Assembly: GCA_021828005.1 (NCBI GenBank)
Contig: JAKATJ010000008.1
Coordinates: 1-48,164, forward strand
DNA length: 48,164 nt
Direction: 5' to 3'
From: Actinomycetes bacterium
Lineage (GTDB): Bacteria; Actinomycetota; Acidimicrobiia; Acidimicrobiales; RAAP-2
The translations under genes were made by a program, and so were the position numbers. This document shows, one piece after another, positions 35,940 through 44,792 of this stretch (position 1 is the stretch's first letter; every line of letters begins with the position of its first letter). The notes under the pieces are model-generated. The model did not search any database. It was not told where the DNA came from and saw only the letters and a program-made list of their open reading frames with translations.

Positions 35940-36009
35940 CGTGATCCCCCGTCCCGCCACGGCTGAGCCTGGTGGCCCCCCGCCGTGGAGCCCGCGGCGG
36001 GGGATCACG
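35940..36009 (+). repeat. 12-bp inverted repeat enclosing the start of the NUDIX gene
   Basis: CGTGATCCCCCG (35940-35951), which contains the annotated GTG start, is perfectly complementary to CGGGGGATCACG (35998-36009). Inside, CCACGGC (from about 35957) can pair with GCCGTGG (from about 35982). If formed in RNA, the start codon would be buried. Alternatively, the structure is a second terminator and the true start of the gene lies downstream. Confidence 0.6.
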
Positions 36010-36621
36010 CTCTCCTTCGTGCTCGACGCCTTGGCCCGTGCCGGCCGCAGCCTCGCCCAGGGGCCGCCACCGAGCCCTGCCGGCGTCACCGGCGTCGGGG
36101 CCGCAGACGTCGCTGCCGCCCCTTCCGCGGTGCTGGTCGCGCTCTTCGAGGAGAAAGGCGAAGCGCGGGTCCTTCTGACCAGGCGCTCGACGCTGCTGCG
36201 TACCCATCGCGGCCAGGTGAGCTTCCCCGGCGGCCGCATCGACCCCGGGGAGGACGCGCTTGCCGCCGCGGTGCGCGAGGCCCACGAGGAGATCGGCCTG
36301 GACCCGGCGCTCGTCCGACCCGTCGGGTACCTCGCACGGGCGTTCGCCTTCGTCACCGGCGTGCCGATCACCCCTGTGGTCGCGGCGCTCCCCGCGCGCC
36401 CCGCCCTCGTGCCCAACCCGGCCGAGGTGGACCGCGCGTTCGACGCCTCCCTCGCAGACCTCTCCGCGAGCTTCGAACAGGAGTGGTGGAGCTCTCCCGG
36501 GCAGCCCCGGTCCGCCATGTACTTCTTCTCGGTCGAAGGGGAGATCGTCTGGGGCGCGACGGGCCGCATGCTCTTCGACCTGCTGACGACGGTCCTGGTC
36601 GACGGCCGGCTCGGCCACTGA
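35941..36621 (+). CDS. NUDIX hydrolase, CoA-pyrophosphatase-like
   Basis: The NUDIX box GGRIDPGEDALAAAVREAHE followed by EIG is complete. The preceding LLTRRSTLLRTHRGQVSFPG matches the signature of CoA pyrophosphatases (NudL/YeaB type), which cleave CoA and oxidised CoA to 3',5'-ADP and phosphopantetheine. 226 aa from GTG 35941; the first 50 or so residues are Pro/Gly-rich and unlike the family, so a later GTG (near 36018) is possible. It lies alone between groEL and guaB3. Confidence 0.85.
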   Translation: MIPRPATAEPGGPPPWSPRRGITLSFVLDALARAGRSLAQGPPPSPAGVTGVGAADVAAAPSAVLVALFEEKGEARVLLTRRSTLLRTHRGQVSFPGGRIDPGEDALAAAVREAHEEIGLDPALVRPVGYLARAFAFVTGVPITPVVAALPARPALVPNPAEVDRAFDASLADLSASFEQEWWSSPGQPRSAMYFFSVEGEIVWGATGRMLFDLLTTVLVDGRLGH

Positions 36622-36639
36622 ACGCCGATCGCGCGGACG

Positions 36640-36667
36640 CTGACCGCCGCGATGCGACCGGTACAGT
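36640..36667 (+). promoter_or_regulatory. candidate promoter of guaB3-pcrA
   Basis: CTGACC (36640-36645) and TACAGT (36662-36667), 16-nt spacing, lie in the 87-nt gap after the NUDIX gene. The predicted leader of about 35 nt contains the guaB3 ribosome-binding site GGAGG. Confidence 0.4.
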
Positions 36668-36708
36668 GGGACGCGCTCGGGCGTCGGCGCACACCACTGG
36701 AGGCGATC

Positions 36709-37872
36709 GTGGCAGACACAGAGATCGGGATCTTCAAGTCGGGGCGCCGGGCATACGGGTTCGACGACATCGCCATCGTGCCCAGCCGGCGGACCCGTGA
36801 CCCCGAGGACGTCGACATCTCGTGGGAGATCGACGCCTGGCGCTTCCGGCTGCCGCTCCTCGGGGCCGCGATGGACGGCGTCACGAGCCCGCGCACCGCG
36901 ATCGAGCTCGGCCGGCTCGGAGGGCTCGGGGTCTTGAACCTCGAAGGGCTCTGGACCCGCTACGAAGACCCGATGTCGCTGTTCGAGGAGATCCGCGAGC
37001 TCGACGACGACAAGGCGACCCCGCGGATGCAGCAGATGTACCAGGAGCCCGTCAAGCTCGAGCTCGTCACCGAGCGCATCCGCCAGATCAAGGAGTCCGG
37101 CGTCGTGGCGGCCGCGTCGGTGACCCCGCAGCGGACCGAGGAGCTGGCCCCCGCCTGCCTGGCGGCGGAGCTCGACGTGCTCGTCGTCCAAGGCACCGTC
37201 GTGTCGGCCGAGCACGTGTCCAAGAAGACCGAGCCCCTGAACCTGAAGCGCTTCATCCGCGAGTTCGAGATCCCCGTCGTCGTCGGAGGTTGCGCGTCGT
37301 ACCAGGCCGGCCTGCACCTGATGCGCACCGGCGCCGTGGGCGTCCTCGTCGGGGTCGGGCCGGGCAACGCGTGCACCACCAGGGCGGTGCTGGGCCTCGG
37401 CGTGCCGCAGGCGACCGCGATCGCGGACGTCGCCGGCGCGAGGATGCGCCACCTCGACGAGACGGGCGTGTACGTGCACGTGATCGCCGACGGCGGGATG
37501 TCGAAGGGTGGCGACGTGGCCAAGGCGATCGCGTGCGGCGCGGACGCCGTGATGCTCGGCTCCCCGCTCTCGTCCGCCGTGGAGGCGCCCGCAAGCGGCT
37601 TCCACTGGGGGATGGCCACCTTCCATCCCACGCTTCCGCGCGGGACCCGGGTCCGGACCGGGGTCCGCGGCAGTCTCTCGGAGATCCTCCTCGGCCCCGC
37701 CCACGAGAACGACGGGCGGATGAACCTCTTCGGCGCACTCCGCACGGCGATGGCCACCTGCGGCTACGAGACGGTGAAGGAGTTCCAGAAGGCCGAGGTC
37801 ATGATCGCCCCCGCGCTGCAGACCGAGGGCAAGCAGCTCCAGCGGTCCCAGGGCGTGGGCATGGGCCACTGA
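36709..37872 (+). CDS. guaB3: GuaB3 family IMP dehydrogenase-related protein
   Basis: TIM-barrel protein of the IMPDH/GMP reductase family without CBS domains, typical of actinobacteria. GTG 36709 has GGAGG 5 nt upstream and gives 387 aa beginning VADTEIGIFKSGRRAYGFDD; the track start at 36652 is less likely. The active-site loop reads GVGPGNACTTRAVLGLGVPQ with Cys222 at the catalytic position, whereas the mycobacterial GuaB3 that I recall lacks this Cys. ADGGMSKGGDVAKAIACGAD (phosphate site) is intact. It may therefore be active in guanine nucleotide synthesis. Confidence 0.9.
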   Translation: MADTEIGIFKSGRRAYGFDDIAIVPSRRTRDPEDVDISWEIDAWRFRLPLLGAAMDGVTSPRTAIELGRLGGLGVLNLEGLWTRYEDPMSLFEEIRELDDDKATPRMQQMYQEPVKLELVTERIRQIKESGVVAAASVTPQRTEELAPACLAAELDVLVVQGTVVSAEHVSKKTEPLNLKRFIREFEIPVVVGGCASYQAGLHLMRTGAVGVLVGVGPGNACTTRAVLGLGVPQATAIADVAGARMRHLDETGVYVHVIADGGMSKGGDVAKAIACGADAVMLGSPLSSAVEAPASGFHWGMATFHPTLPRGTRVRTGVRGSLSEILLGPAHENDGRMNLFGALRTAMATCGYETVKEFQKAEVMIAPALQTEGKQLQRSQGVGMGH

Positions 37873-40085
37873 GCGCGACCGGCGACCTCACGCGCGACCT
37901 GAACCCGGCGCAGCGCGGCGCGGTGGAGCACCGCGGCGGCCCGCTGCTCGTCGTTGCGGGGGCGGGGTCGGGCAAGACGCGGGTCCTCACCCGGCGCATC
38001 GCGCACCTGCTCCAGAGCGGCGACGCGGCGCCCTGGGAGATCCTGGCGATCACCTTCACCAACAAGGCGGCCGACGAGATGCGCCGGCGGGTCGTCGACT
38101 TGGTCGGCGCGCGTGCCGAGCGGATGTGGGTCTCGACGTTCCACTCGGCGTGCCTTCGCATGCTGCGAGCCCATGCCGGGCGCGTCGGCTACGCCAGCTC
38201 GTTCAGCGTCTACGACGATTCCGACTCGCGCCGGCTGGTCGAGCTCGCCGAGGACGAGCTCGGCGTCGACACGAAGCGCCTCCCGCCGCGCGCGGTGGCG
38301 GCCGTGATCTCCCAGGCGAAGGCGGAGCTCGTCGGGCCCGAGCGCTTCGCGGAGGAAGCATCCTTCGGCGCGGACCCGTTCCGCCGGCGGATCGGCGAGG
38401 TGTACGCCGAGTACCAGCGCCGGCTCCGGGCCGCGAACGCCATGGACTTCGACGACCTGCTCTTCCAGGCGGTCCTCCTGCTCCAGTCGTGCCCGGACGT
38501 CCTTCTTGCGTACCGGCAGCGGTTCCGCCACGTCCTCGTCGACGAGTACCAGGACACGAACCACGCACAGCACGAGATCGTCCTCCTCCTCGCGCGCGAG
38601 CACGGGAACGTGACGGTGGTGGGCGACTCGGACCAGTCCATCTATCGCTGGCGGGGCGCGGACATCGCCAACATCTTGGAGTTCGAGACCGCGTTCGAGA
38701 GCGCCACGACGGTGGTCCTCGACCAGAACTACCGGTCGACCCAGACGATCCTCGACGCCGCCAACGCCGTCATCTCGAACAACCTGGCGCGACGCCCGAA
38801 GGCCCTGTTCACCGACGGGGGTGCAGGGCCACCGATCTGCGTCTACCGGGCAGAGGACGAGCGCGACGAGGCGTCGTTCGTGGCACACGAGCTCCTGACG
38901 CTGCACGGGGCGGAGGGCCTCTCCTACGGGGACGTGGCCGTCTTCTACCGCACGAACGCGCAGAGCCGCGTCGTCGAGGAGGAGCTGGTCCACCAGGGCA
39001 TCCCCTACAAGGTCGTGGGGGGCACCCGCTTCTACGACCGCAGGGAGGTGCGCGACGTCCTCGCCTACCTGCGCGTGGTCGCGAACCCCGACGACGAGAT
39101 CTCGTTCCGCAGGATCCTGAACGTCCCCAAGCGCGGCATCGGCCAGATGTCGGTGGTCCGCCTCTCGGCCGCCGCGGCGGCGTCGGGCGCGCCCGTCGGC
39201 CGCATGCTCGAGCAGGCCGAGGCCGCGGGTCTGACCGGCAGGGCGCTCAAGGGCGCCCAGGAGCTTTCCTCTCTCTTGCAGGAGCTGCGGGCCGCGGCCG
39301 CCGAGGTTGCGCCTGGCGACCTCGTCGAGCTGGTCGCGAAGCGGTCCGGGTACCTCGACGAGCTGGCCGCGGAGGGCACCCACGAAGCCGAGGGCCGCAT
39401 CGAGAACATCGCCGAGCTCGCCGACGCCGCTGCGGAGTACGAGCGACTGTCCGAGCTGCTCGAGACCGTCGCGCTGGTGTCGGACTCCGACGAGCTCGAC
39501 GCCGGCGGGTCTCGCGTGTCGCTCATGACGCTGCACACCGCCAAGGGCCTCGAGTTCCCCGCAGTCTTCCTGGTCGGCATGGAGGAGGGCGTCTTCCCGC
39601 ACTCGCGGACCCTCGGGGAGCCCCTCGAGCTGGAGGAGGAGCGCCGGCTCTGCTACGTGGGCATCACGCGCGCCCGCCGGTTCCTCTACCTCACGCACGC
39701 GTGGAGCCGGACCCTCTGGGGGCGCACCATGCCCGGCCTGCCGAGCCGATTTCTCGCAGAGGTGCCCGAGGAGCTCCGCCGGGAGGTGGGCGGGGGACGC
39801 GTCTTCGGCGCGTCCGGGAGTGACGCGCCCGGCACGCCCGTGCGGGGCGGATCGTTGCTCGGATCGGGGGGGAGGCGGCTTCAGGCTCCGGCGCAGCGGT
39901 CGACCACCGGCGCGGAGGACCTCGGCCTCGTCGCCGGCGACCACGTCGTGCACGAGCGGTGGGGCCCGGGTGTGGTGGTCGGCGCTGAGGGCGAGGGGGA
40001 CCGCGCGCAGGCGACCGTGCGGTTCGAGTCCGTCGGGCGCAAGACGCTGCTGCTGTGCGCGTCGCCGTTGCGACGGGCGACCTGA
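37869..40085 (+). CDS. pcrA: ATP-dependent DNA helicase PcrA/UvrD, CTG start
   Basis: SF1A 3'-5' helicase for repair and replication. The track's 1087-aa frame runs through guaB3 out of frame. The homologous part begins at [16 protein letters not shown] (Q motif), and the only start that fits is CTG 37869, overlapping the guaB3 stop as CTGA; the next canonical start (GTG 37921) would cut the Q motif. 738 aa, normal. [15 protein letters not shown] (Walker A), [42 protein letters not shown] and CYVGITRAR follow in order. The C-terminal [17 protein letters not shown] is the Tudor-like PcrA tail. Confidence 0.94.
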   Translation: MSATGDLTRDLNPAQRGAVEHRGGPLLVVAGAGSGKTRVLTRRIAHLLQSGDAAPWEILAITFTNKAADEMRRRVVDLVGARAERMWVSTFHSACLRMLRAHAGRVGYASSFSVYDDSDSRRLVELAEDELGVDTKRLPPRAVAAVISQAKAELVGPERFAEEASFGADPFRRRIGEVYAEYQRRLRAANAMDFDDLLFQAVLLLQSCPDVLLAYRQRFRHVLVDEYQDTNHAQHEIVLLLAREHGNVTVVGDSDQSIYRWRGADIANILEFETAFESATTVVLDQNYRSTQTILDAANAVISNNLARRPKALFTDGGAGPPICVYRAEDERDEASFVAHELLTLHGAEGLSYGDVAVFYRTNAQSRVVEEELVHQGIPYKVVGGTRFYDRREVRDVLAYLRVVANPDDEISFRRILNVPKRGIGQMSVVRLSAAAAASGAPVGRMLEQAEAAGLTGRALKGAQELSSLLQELRAAAAEVAPGDLVELVAKRSGYLDELAAEGTHEAEGRIENIAELADAAAEYERLSELLETVALVSDSDELDAGGSRVSLMTLHTAKGLEFPAVFLVGMEEGVFPHSRTLGEPLELEEERRLCYVGITRARRFLYLTHAWSRTLWGRTMPGLPSRFLAEVPEELRREVGGGRVFGASGSDAPGTPVRGGSLLGSGGRRLQAPAQRSTTGAEDLGLVAGDHVVHERWGPGVVVGAEGEGDRAQATVRFESVGRKTLLLCASPLRRAT

Positions 40086-40141
40086 TGCGCCGCCCGGCTG
40101 GCGGGGCCGCGCGCCCCGCCGCCTATCATCACCGTCGATGA
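40085..40141 (+). other. bridging mini-ORF, pcrA-B12 protein (18 codons)
   Basis: ATG shares one base with the pcrA stop (TGATG) and opens [18 protein letters not shown]; its TGA overlaps the next gene's ATG as ATGA. It spans the 52-nt gap exactly. No ribosome-binding site precedes the downstream ATG, but a candidate -10 box (TATCAT) does. Confidence 0.35.
40124..40129 (+). promoter_or_regulatory. candidate -10 box for leaderless B12-binding protein gene
   Basis: TATCAT ends 8 nt before the ATG at 40138. There is no Shine-Dalgarno, which fits a leaderless transcript. A -35 element is not obvious in the GC-rich upstream stretch. Confidence 0.35.
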
Positions 40142-40554
40142 ACCGTCCCTACCGCGTGGTCGTGGCCAAGCCCGGTCTCGACGGTCACGACCGGGGCGCC
40201 AAGGTCATCGCCCGGGCGCTGCGCGACGCCGGCTTCGAGGTCGTCTACACCGGCCTCCATCAGACCCCCGAGCAGGTCGTCCGGGCGGTGGTCGAAGAGG
40301 ACGCCGACGCCCTCGGCCTGTCGCTTCTCTCGGGCGCACACTTGACCCTCGTCCCGAAGATCATGGCGCAGCTCGCCGCACAGGGGAGGAGCGACGTGCT
40401 GGTCGTCGTCGGCGGCATCATCCCCGAGCGCGACGTCCCCGAGCTCGAGCGCGAGGGCGTCGCCCACGTGTTCACGCCGGGTGCGCCGCTGCCCTCGATC
40501 GGTGCGTGGCTCGAGGCCGCGCTGGACCGACGCGAGGCACGCCAAACCCTCTAG
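40138..40554 (+). CDS. cobalamin-binding domain protein, methylmalonyl-CoA mutase type
   Basis: 138 aa made up almost wholly of a B12-binding Rossmann domain: [18 protein letters not shown] with the DxHxxG motif whose His coordinates cobalt, then LSLLSGAH and [12 protein letters not shown]. This matches the C-terminal domain of methylmalonyl-CoA mutase or the small subunit of related two-part mutases. No catalytic large subunit is present in the window. It lies 17 nt before sucC, and succinyl-CoA, the mutase product, is the SucCD substrate; the functional link is inference. Confidence 0.88.
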   Translation: MNRPYRVVVAKPGLDGHDRGAKVIARALRDAGFEVVYTGLHQTPEQVVRAVVEEDADALGLSLLSGAHLTLVPKIMAQLAAQGRSDVLVVVGGIIPERDVPELEREGVAHVFTPGAPLPSIGAWLEAALDRREARQTL

Positions 40555-40571
40555 AGCCCCGAAGGAGCCGG

Positions 40572-41741
40572 ATGGACCTGTTCGAGTACCAAGGCAAGCA
40601 GTACTTCGCCCGCTACGGGATCCCGACCTCGCCGGGTGGCGTCGCAAGCACCGCTGACGAGGCGGTCGCCCAGGCGGAGGCCGCGGGCTACCCGGTGGTG
40701 GTGAAGGCGCAGGTGAAAGTCGGCGGGCGCGGCAAGGCGGGCGGGATCAAGCTCGCCGCCGACGCCGAGGAGGTCCGGCGCCACGCCGGGGCCATCCTCG
40801 GGATGGACATCAAGGGCCACGTGGTCCACCGGCTGTGGATCGAGCACGCGTCGGACATCGCCGAGGAGTACTACGCGAGCTTCACCCTCGACCGCCCCGC
40901 CAAGACGTACCTAGGGATGCTCTCCGCCGAGGGCGGCGTGGAGATCGAGGAGGTCGCCGCCACGAACCCGGGCGCGATCGCGCGGCTCCACGTGGACCCG
41001 GTGCGCGGCCTCGACGTCGAAGCTGCTCGCCGGTGGGCCGATGAGGCGGGGCTCCCCGACGCGGCGCGCGACCCGGCCGCGGAGGTGCTCGTCGCCCTCT
41101 ACCGCTGCTACGAGGAGGGCGACTGCGACCTCGCCGAGATCAACCCGCTGATCCTCACCACCGGCGGACGGGTCCACGCCCTCGACGCGAAGGTCACGCT
41201 GGACGACAACGCGCGGTTCCGCCATCGCGAGTGGGAGGAGTTCGCGGCGACCGAGACCGAGGACCCCCGGGAGCAGATGGCCAGGGACAAGGGGCTCAAC
41301 TACGTCGGCCTCTCGGGGGATGTCGGGATCATCGCCAACGGCGCCGGCCTCGCGATGAGCACCTGCGACGTGGTGAGCCAGGTGGGCGGCGCGCCCGCCA
41401 ACTTCCTCGACATCGGCGGCGGCGCGAACGCCGACGTGATGTCGGCAGCGCTCGAGGTGATCAACGCCGACCCGTCAGTGCGGGCGATCTTCGTGAACAT
41501 CTTCGGCGGCATCACCCGCGTCGACGAGGTGGCGAAGGGCGTGATCGAAGCGCTCGGCCGCGTCGACCTGCGGTCGCCGATCGTGCTCCGGCTCGACGGC
41601 ACGAACGTGCAGGAGGGGCGGGCGCTCCTTCAGCCGCACCTCTCGGAGAGGCTGATGGCGGAGGCAACGATGCTGGAGGCGGCCCGCCGGAGCGTGGCGC
41701 TGGCGGCTGCAGGTGAGCGAGGGAGCGAGGAGCGAGCGTGA
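40572..41741 (+). CDS. sucC: succinyl-CoA synthetase subunit beta
   Basis: TCA-cycle enzyme, succinyl-CoA + NDP + Pi to succinate + NTP. ATG 40572, after GAAGGAG, gives 389 aa starting MDLFEYQGKQYFARYGIPTS; the track start at 40506 lies inside the previous gene. ATP-grasp signatures VKAQVKVGGRGKAGGIKLA and CDLAEINPLI, and the ligase part GAGLAMSTCDVVSQVGGAPA and FVNIFGGITRVDEVA, are present. Overlaps sucD as GTGA. Confidence 0.97.
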   Translation: MDLFEYQGKQYFARYGIPTSPGGVASTADEAVAQAEAAGYPVVVKAQVKVGGRGKAGGIKLAADAEEVRRHAGAILGMDIKGHVVHRLWIEHASDIAEEYYASFTLDRPAKTYLGMLSAEGGVEIEEVAATNPGAIARLHVDPVRGLDVEAARRWADEAGLPDAARDPAAEVLVALYRCYEEGDCDLAEINPLILTTGGRVHALDAKVTLDDNARFRHREWEEFAATETEDPREQMARDKGLNYVGLSGDVGIIANGAGLAMSTCDVVSQVGGAPANFLDIGGGANADVMSAALEVINADPSVRAIFVNIFGGITRVDEVAKGVIEALGRVDLRSPIVLRLDGTNVQEGRALLQPHLSERLMAEATMLEAARRSVALAAAGERGSEERA

Positions 41742-42628
41742 GCATCTTCGTCGACGAGACGACGACCGTCGTCGTCCAGGGATTGAGCCCGACCAGCCAG
41801 GGCCTGTACCACGGGAAGCGCAACCGCGACTACGGGACGAAGGTCGTCGCGGGAACGAACCCCGGTCGCGGCGGGGAGGTGATCGAGGGCATCCCGGTCT
41901 TCGCCACCGTCGCCGAGGCCGTCGAGGCGACCGGCGCGAGCGCGTCGTTCGTCTCGGTGCCGCCAGCCTACGCCGCCGCGGCGATCCTGGAGGCCGCCGA
42001 GGCGGGCATCTCCTTCATCGTGTGCATCACCGAGGGCATCCCCGCCCACGACGAGGCCCGCACCTACAACCGCCTGGTCCAGGACCACCCGGGCACGCGT
42101 CTCCTCGGGCCCAACTGCCCGGGGATCATCTCGCCGGGCAAGTGCAACATCGGCATCACCTCGGGCGACATCGCGCTCGCCGGCGGCCCGGTGGGCATCG
42201 TGAGCCGCTCCGGGACCCTCACCTACCAGGCGCTCCACGAGCTCTCCCAGCAGGGGGTCGGCCAGACGACCTGCGTGGGCATCGGCGGGGACCCGGTCCC
42301 GGGGACGAACTTCATCGACTGCCTGGCGGCGTTCCAGGAAGACCCAGACACGCTGGCGGTCATGATGATCGGTGAGATCGGTGGCTCCGAGGAGGAGCGC
42401 GCGGCCGAGTTCATCTCCGAGCACGTCACCAAGCCGGTCGTCTGCTACATCGCAGGGGTGACTGCTCCGCCCGGGCGCCGGATGGGCCACGCGGGCGCGA
42501 TCATCTCGGGCTCGCAGGGCACCGCCCAGGCGAAGATGGAGGCGCTGTCGGCGGCCGGAGCGGTCGTGGCGCAGAACCCGACCGAGGCTGGCGTGCGCAT
42601 GGTCGAGATCGTGAAGGGGCTGGGCTGA
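41738..42628 (+). CDS. sucD: succinyl-CoA synthetase subunit alpha
   Basis: Carries the phosphorylated His of the enzyme: His251 in GRRMGHAGAIISG. The CoA-binding domain shows TTTVVVQGLSPTSQGLYHGK (the family usually has GITG at this site), GTNPGRGGE and GPNCPGIISPGKCNIGI. 296 aa, GTG start overlapping sucC. The stop overlaps the apparent CTG start of purN. Confidence 0.97.
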   Translation: MSIFVDETTTVVVQGLSPTSQGLYHGKRNRDYGTKVVAGTNPGRGGEVIEGIPVFATVAEAVEATGASASFVSVPPAYAAAAILEAAEAGISFIVCITEGIPAHDEARTYNRLVQDHPGTRLLGPNCPGIISPGKCNIGITSGDIALAGGPVGIVSRSGTLTYQALHELSQQGVGQTTCVGIGGDPVPGTNFIDCLAAFQEDPDTLAVMMIGEIGGSEEERAAEFISEHVTKPVVCYIAGVTAPPGRRMGHAGAIISGSQGTAQAKMEALSAAGAVVAQNPTEAGVRMVEIVKGLG

Positions 42629-43281
42629 GCGCGGGGCGCGTCGGGGTGCTCGTGTCCGGCACGGGGACCGTCCTCCAAGCGGTGCTCGACGCCGGCGTCC
42701 CGGTGTCGGTCGTGCTCGCGGACCGGCCGTGCCGCGCGCTCGGGCTCGCCTCGCAGGCCGGGGTGGAGACGGTGCTGCTCGACCGGCGCGACTTCGGCGG
42801 GTACGGCGCCGGGTTCGACCGGGAGCGCTACACCGACGCGCTCGCGCGTGCCCTCTCGGCACGGGGTCTCGACCTCGTCGCGATGGCCGGCTTCGGCACG
42901 GTGCTCACCGGACGGGTCCACGACACCTTCCCGGGCCGCATCCTGAACACGCACCCCTCGCTGCTCCCGGCGTTCCCCGGCTGGCACGCGGTCGCCGACG
43001 CGCTGGCCGCCGGGGTCCGCACGACGGGCTGCACCGTCCACGTGGCAACCGTTGACGTCGATGCCGGTCCGGTGCTCGCCCAAGCAGAGGTGCCCGTGCA
43101 CCCGGGGGACACAGAAGCTACCCTGCACGAGCGGATCAAGCAGGTGGAGCGGCGGCTGTACCCCGGCACGATCCTTCGGGTGCTCGGCGAGATCGGTGAG
43201 ACCGCCGAGACCGCCGAGTCCGCCGAGACCGCCGACACCGGTGCGAGCGCGGCGGAGGGCAAGCCGTCAGGGAGGGGGTAG
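42625..43281 (+). CDS. purN: phosphoribosylglycinamide formyltransferase, probable CTG start
   Basis: Formylates GAR with 10-formyl-THF in purine synthesis. The track starts at GTG 42646 (MLVSGTGT), which truncates the first beta strand. The frame extends upstream to CTG 42625, overlapping the sucD stop as CTGA, and gives LSAGRVGVLVSGTGTVLQAV, as in normal PurN; 218 aa. Catalytic residues lie in RILNTHPSLLPAFPG (Asn, His) and TGCTVHVATVDVDAGPV (Asp). The C-terminus carries an (ETA) repeat and a Ser/Gly/Lys tail not found in the family. GTG 42646 remains possible. Confidence 0.9.
   Translation: MSAGRVGVLVSGTGTVLQAVLDAGVPVSVVLADRPCRALGLASQAGVETVLLDRRDFGGYGAGFDRERYTDALARALSARGLDLVAMAGFGTVLTGRVHDTFPGRILNTHPSLLPAFPGWHAVADALAAGVRTTGCTVHVATVDVDAGPVLAQAEVPVHPGDTEATLHERIKQVERRLYPGTILRVLGEIGETAETAESAETADTGASAAEGKPSGRG
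43198..43242 (+). repeat. 9-bp tandem repeat near the purN 3' end
   Basis: GAGACCGCC, GAGACCGCC, GAGTCCGCC, GAGACCGCC and GACACCGGT follow one another; a degenerate unit (GAGATCGGT) precedes them. They encode Glu-Thr-Ala units in the C-terminal tail, beyond the conserved enzyme. Confidence 0.9.
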
Positions 43282-43289
43282 AGGCCGGC

Positions 43290-44792
43290 ATGAGGGCGCT
43301 GCTGTCCGTCTTCGACAAGACCGGGCTCGTCGAGCTCGCTGCCGGGCTCCGGAGCCTCGGGTGGGACCTCGTCGCGAGTGGCCACACCTCCGACGCGCTC
43401 GCGGACGGCGGGGTCGTGCACGTCCAGGTCGCCGCCGTCACGGGCTTCCCCGAGATGCTCGGCGGGCGCGTGAAGACGCTCCATCCGCGCATCCACGGCG
43501 GCATCCTCGCCGACCGCTCGGTTCCCGAGCACCTCGCGGACCTCGACGCGCAGGGCATCGAGCCGATCGACCTCGTCGTGTGCAACCTCTACCCGTTCCG
43601 GTCCTCGCCGTCGATCGAGACGATCGACATCGGCGGGCCCGCGCTGGTGCGCGCGGCGGCGAAGAACCACGCGCACGTCGCCGTCGTCACCTCCCCCGAC
43701 GACTACGGTCCGGTCCTCGGCGAGCTCCGGGCCGACGGTGTGCTCTCCGACGCGACGCGGCGGCGGCTCGCGCGCAGCGCGTTCGCCCACACTGCCGCGT
43801 ACGACGCGGCCATCGTGTCGTGGCTGGACGCCGACGACCCCCTCCCTCCGACCCTCCACCTCACCTTGGAGCGGGCCGAGATCTGCCGCTACGGGGAGAA
43901 CCCCCACCAGCGCGGCGCCCGCTATCGCTCCGGGGCGAGCTGGTGGGACGCGGCGGTGCAGCACGGCGGCACCGCGCTCAGCTACCTGAACGTCTTCGAC
44001 GCGGACGCGGCGTGGCGGCTCGCCCACGAAGTCGCCGCGGACGCCGGCGGCGACCCGGTGGTCGTCATCGTGAAGCACGCCAACCCTTGCGGCGCCGCAA
44101 CCGCCGACGACCTCCTCACCGCCTACGTGCGGGCGCTCGACGGTGACCCGGTGTCCGCGTTCGGCGGGATCGTCGCGTTGAGCGGCGAGGTCGGCGACGA
44201 GGTGGCAGAGGCGATCGCGCAGGGTCCGCAGGCCGACGTCGTCGTGGCCCGCGGCTACACGCCTGGCGCGCTCGAGCGGCTCGTGGCGCGGCGCAAGGCG
44301 ACGCGGATCCTGTCCGCGCCCGTGCCGGAGGAGGCCGGGCGCCAGGTGCGCACGCTCGGCGCGGCGGCCCTCGTCCAAGACGCCGACACCTTCGCGGCGA
44401 CCCCGAAGGGGTGGCAGGTGGCGACCGCCCGCGAGCCGACGGAGGAGGAATGGGCGGACCTCGTGCTCGCCTGGCGGCTGTGCGCGCGCACGATGTCCAA
44501 CGCGATCGTCCTCGTCGCCGGCGGCCAGGCGGTCGGCGTGGGCGCCGGCCAGCAGTCGCGCGTGGTCGCGGCGGAGCTCGCCGCGGAGAAGGCCGGGGAG
44601 AGGGTGGCCGGGGCGGCGGCGGCGAGCGACGGGTTCTTCCCGTTCCCCGACGGTCTCGAGGCGCTGGCCCGCCGGGGCGTCGGCGCGGTGGTGCAGCCCG
44701 GGGGGTCGGTGCGCGACGGCGAGGTGGTCGCGGCCGCGGACGCCGCGGGCGTCGCGATGGTGCTCACCGGCGAGCGGCACTTCCGGCATTGA
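43290..44792 (+). CDS. purH: bifunctional AICAR formyltransferase / IMP cyclohydrolase
   Basis: Last two steps of IMP synthesis. The N-terminal MGS-like cyclohydrolase domain (about residues 1-190) has SVFDKTGLVELAAGLRSLGW, GGRVKTLHPRIHGGILADR and CNLYPF; the C-terminal transformylase has RYGENPHQRGARY, KHANPCGAATADDLL, SAFGGIVALSGEV and SNAIVLV. Ending GEVVAAADAAGVAMVLTGER is typical; 500 aa. ATG follows purN by 8 nt. The stop overlaps the folD TTG as TTGA. Confidence 0.97.
   Translation: MRALLSVFDKTGLVELAAGLRSLGWDLVASGHTSDALADGGVVHVQVAAVTGFPEMLGGRVKTLHPRIHGGILADRSVPEHLADLDAQGIEPIDLVVCNLYPFRSSPSIETIDIGGPALVRAAAKNHAHVAVVTSPDDYGPVLGELRADGVLSDATRRRLARSAFAHTAAYDAAIVSWLDADDPLPPTLHLTLERAEICRYGENPHQRGARYRSGASWWDAAVQHGGTALSYLNVFDADAAWRLAHEVAADAGGDPVVVIVKHANPCGAATADDLLTAYVRALDGDPVSAFGGIVALSGEVGDEVAEAIAQGPQADVVVARGYTPGALERLVARRKATRILSAPVPEEAGRQVRTLGAAALVQDADTFAATPKGWQVATAREPTEEEWADLVLAWRLCARTMSNAIVLVAGGQAVGVGAGQQSRVVAAELAAEKAGERVAGAAAASDGFFPFPDGLEALARRGVGAVVQPGGSVRDGEVVAAADAAGVAMVLTGERHFRH

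Noticed and set aside
36822-37868. N-terminal part of the 1087-aa plus-strand ORF as a helicase extension
   Set aside because: This part overlaps guaB3 in another frame and is Arg/Pro-rich shadow sequence. Helicase homology begins near 37869.
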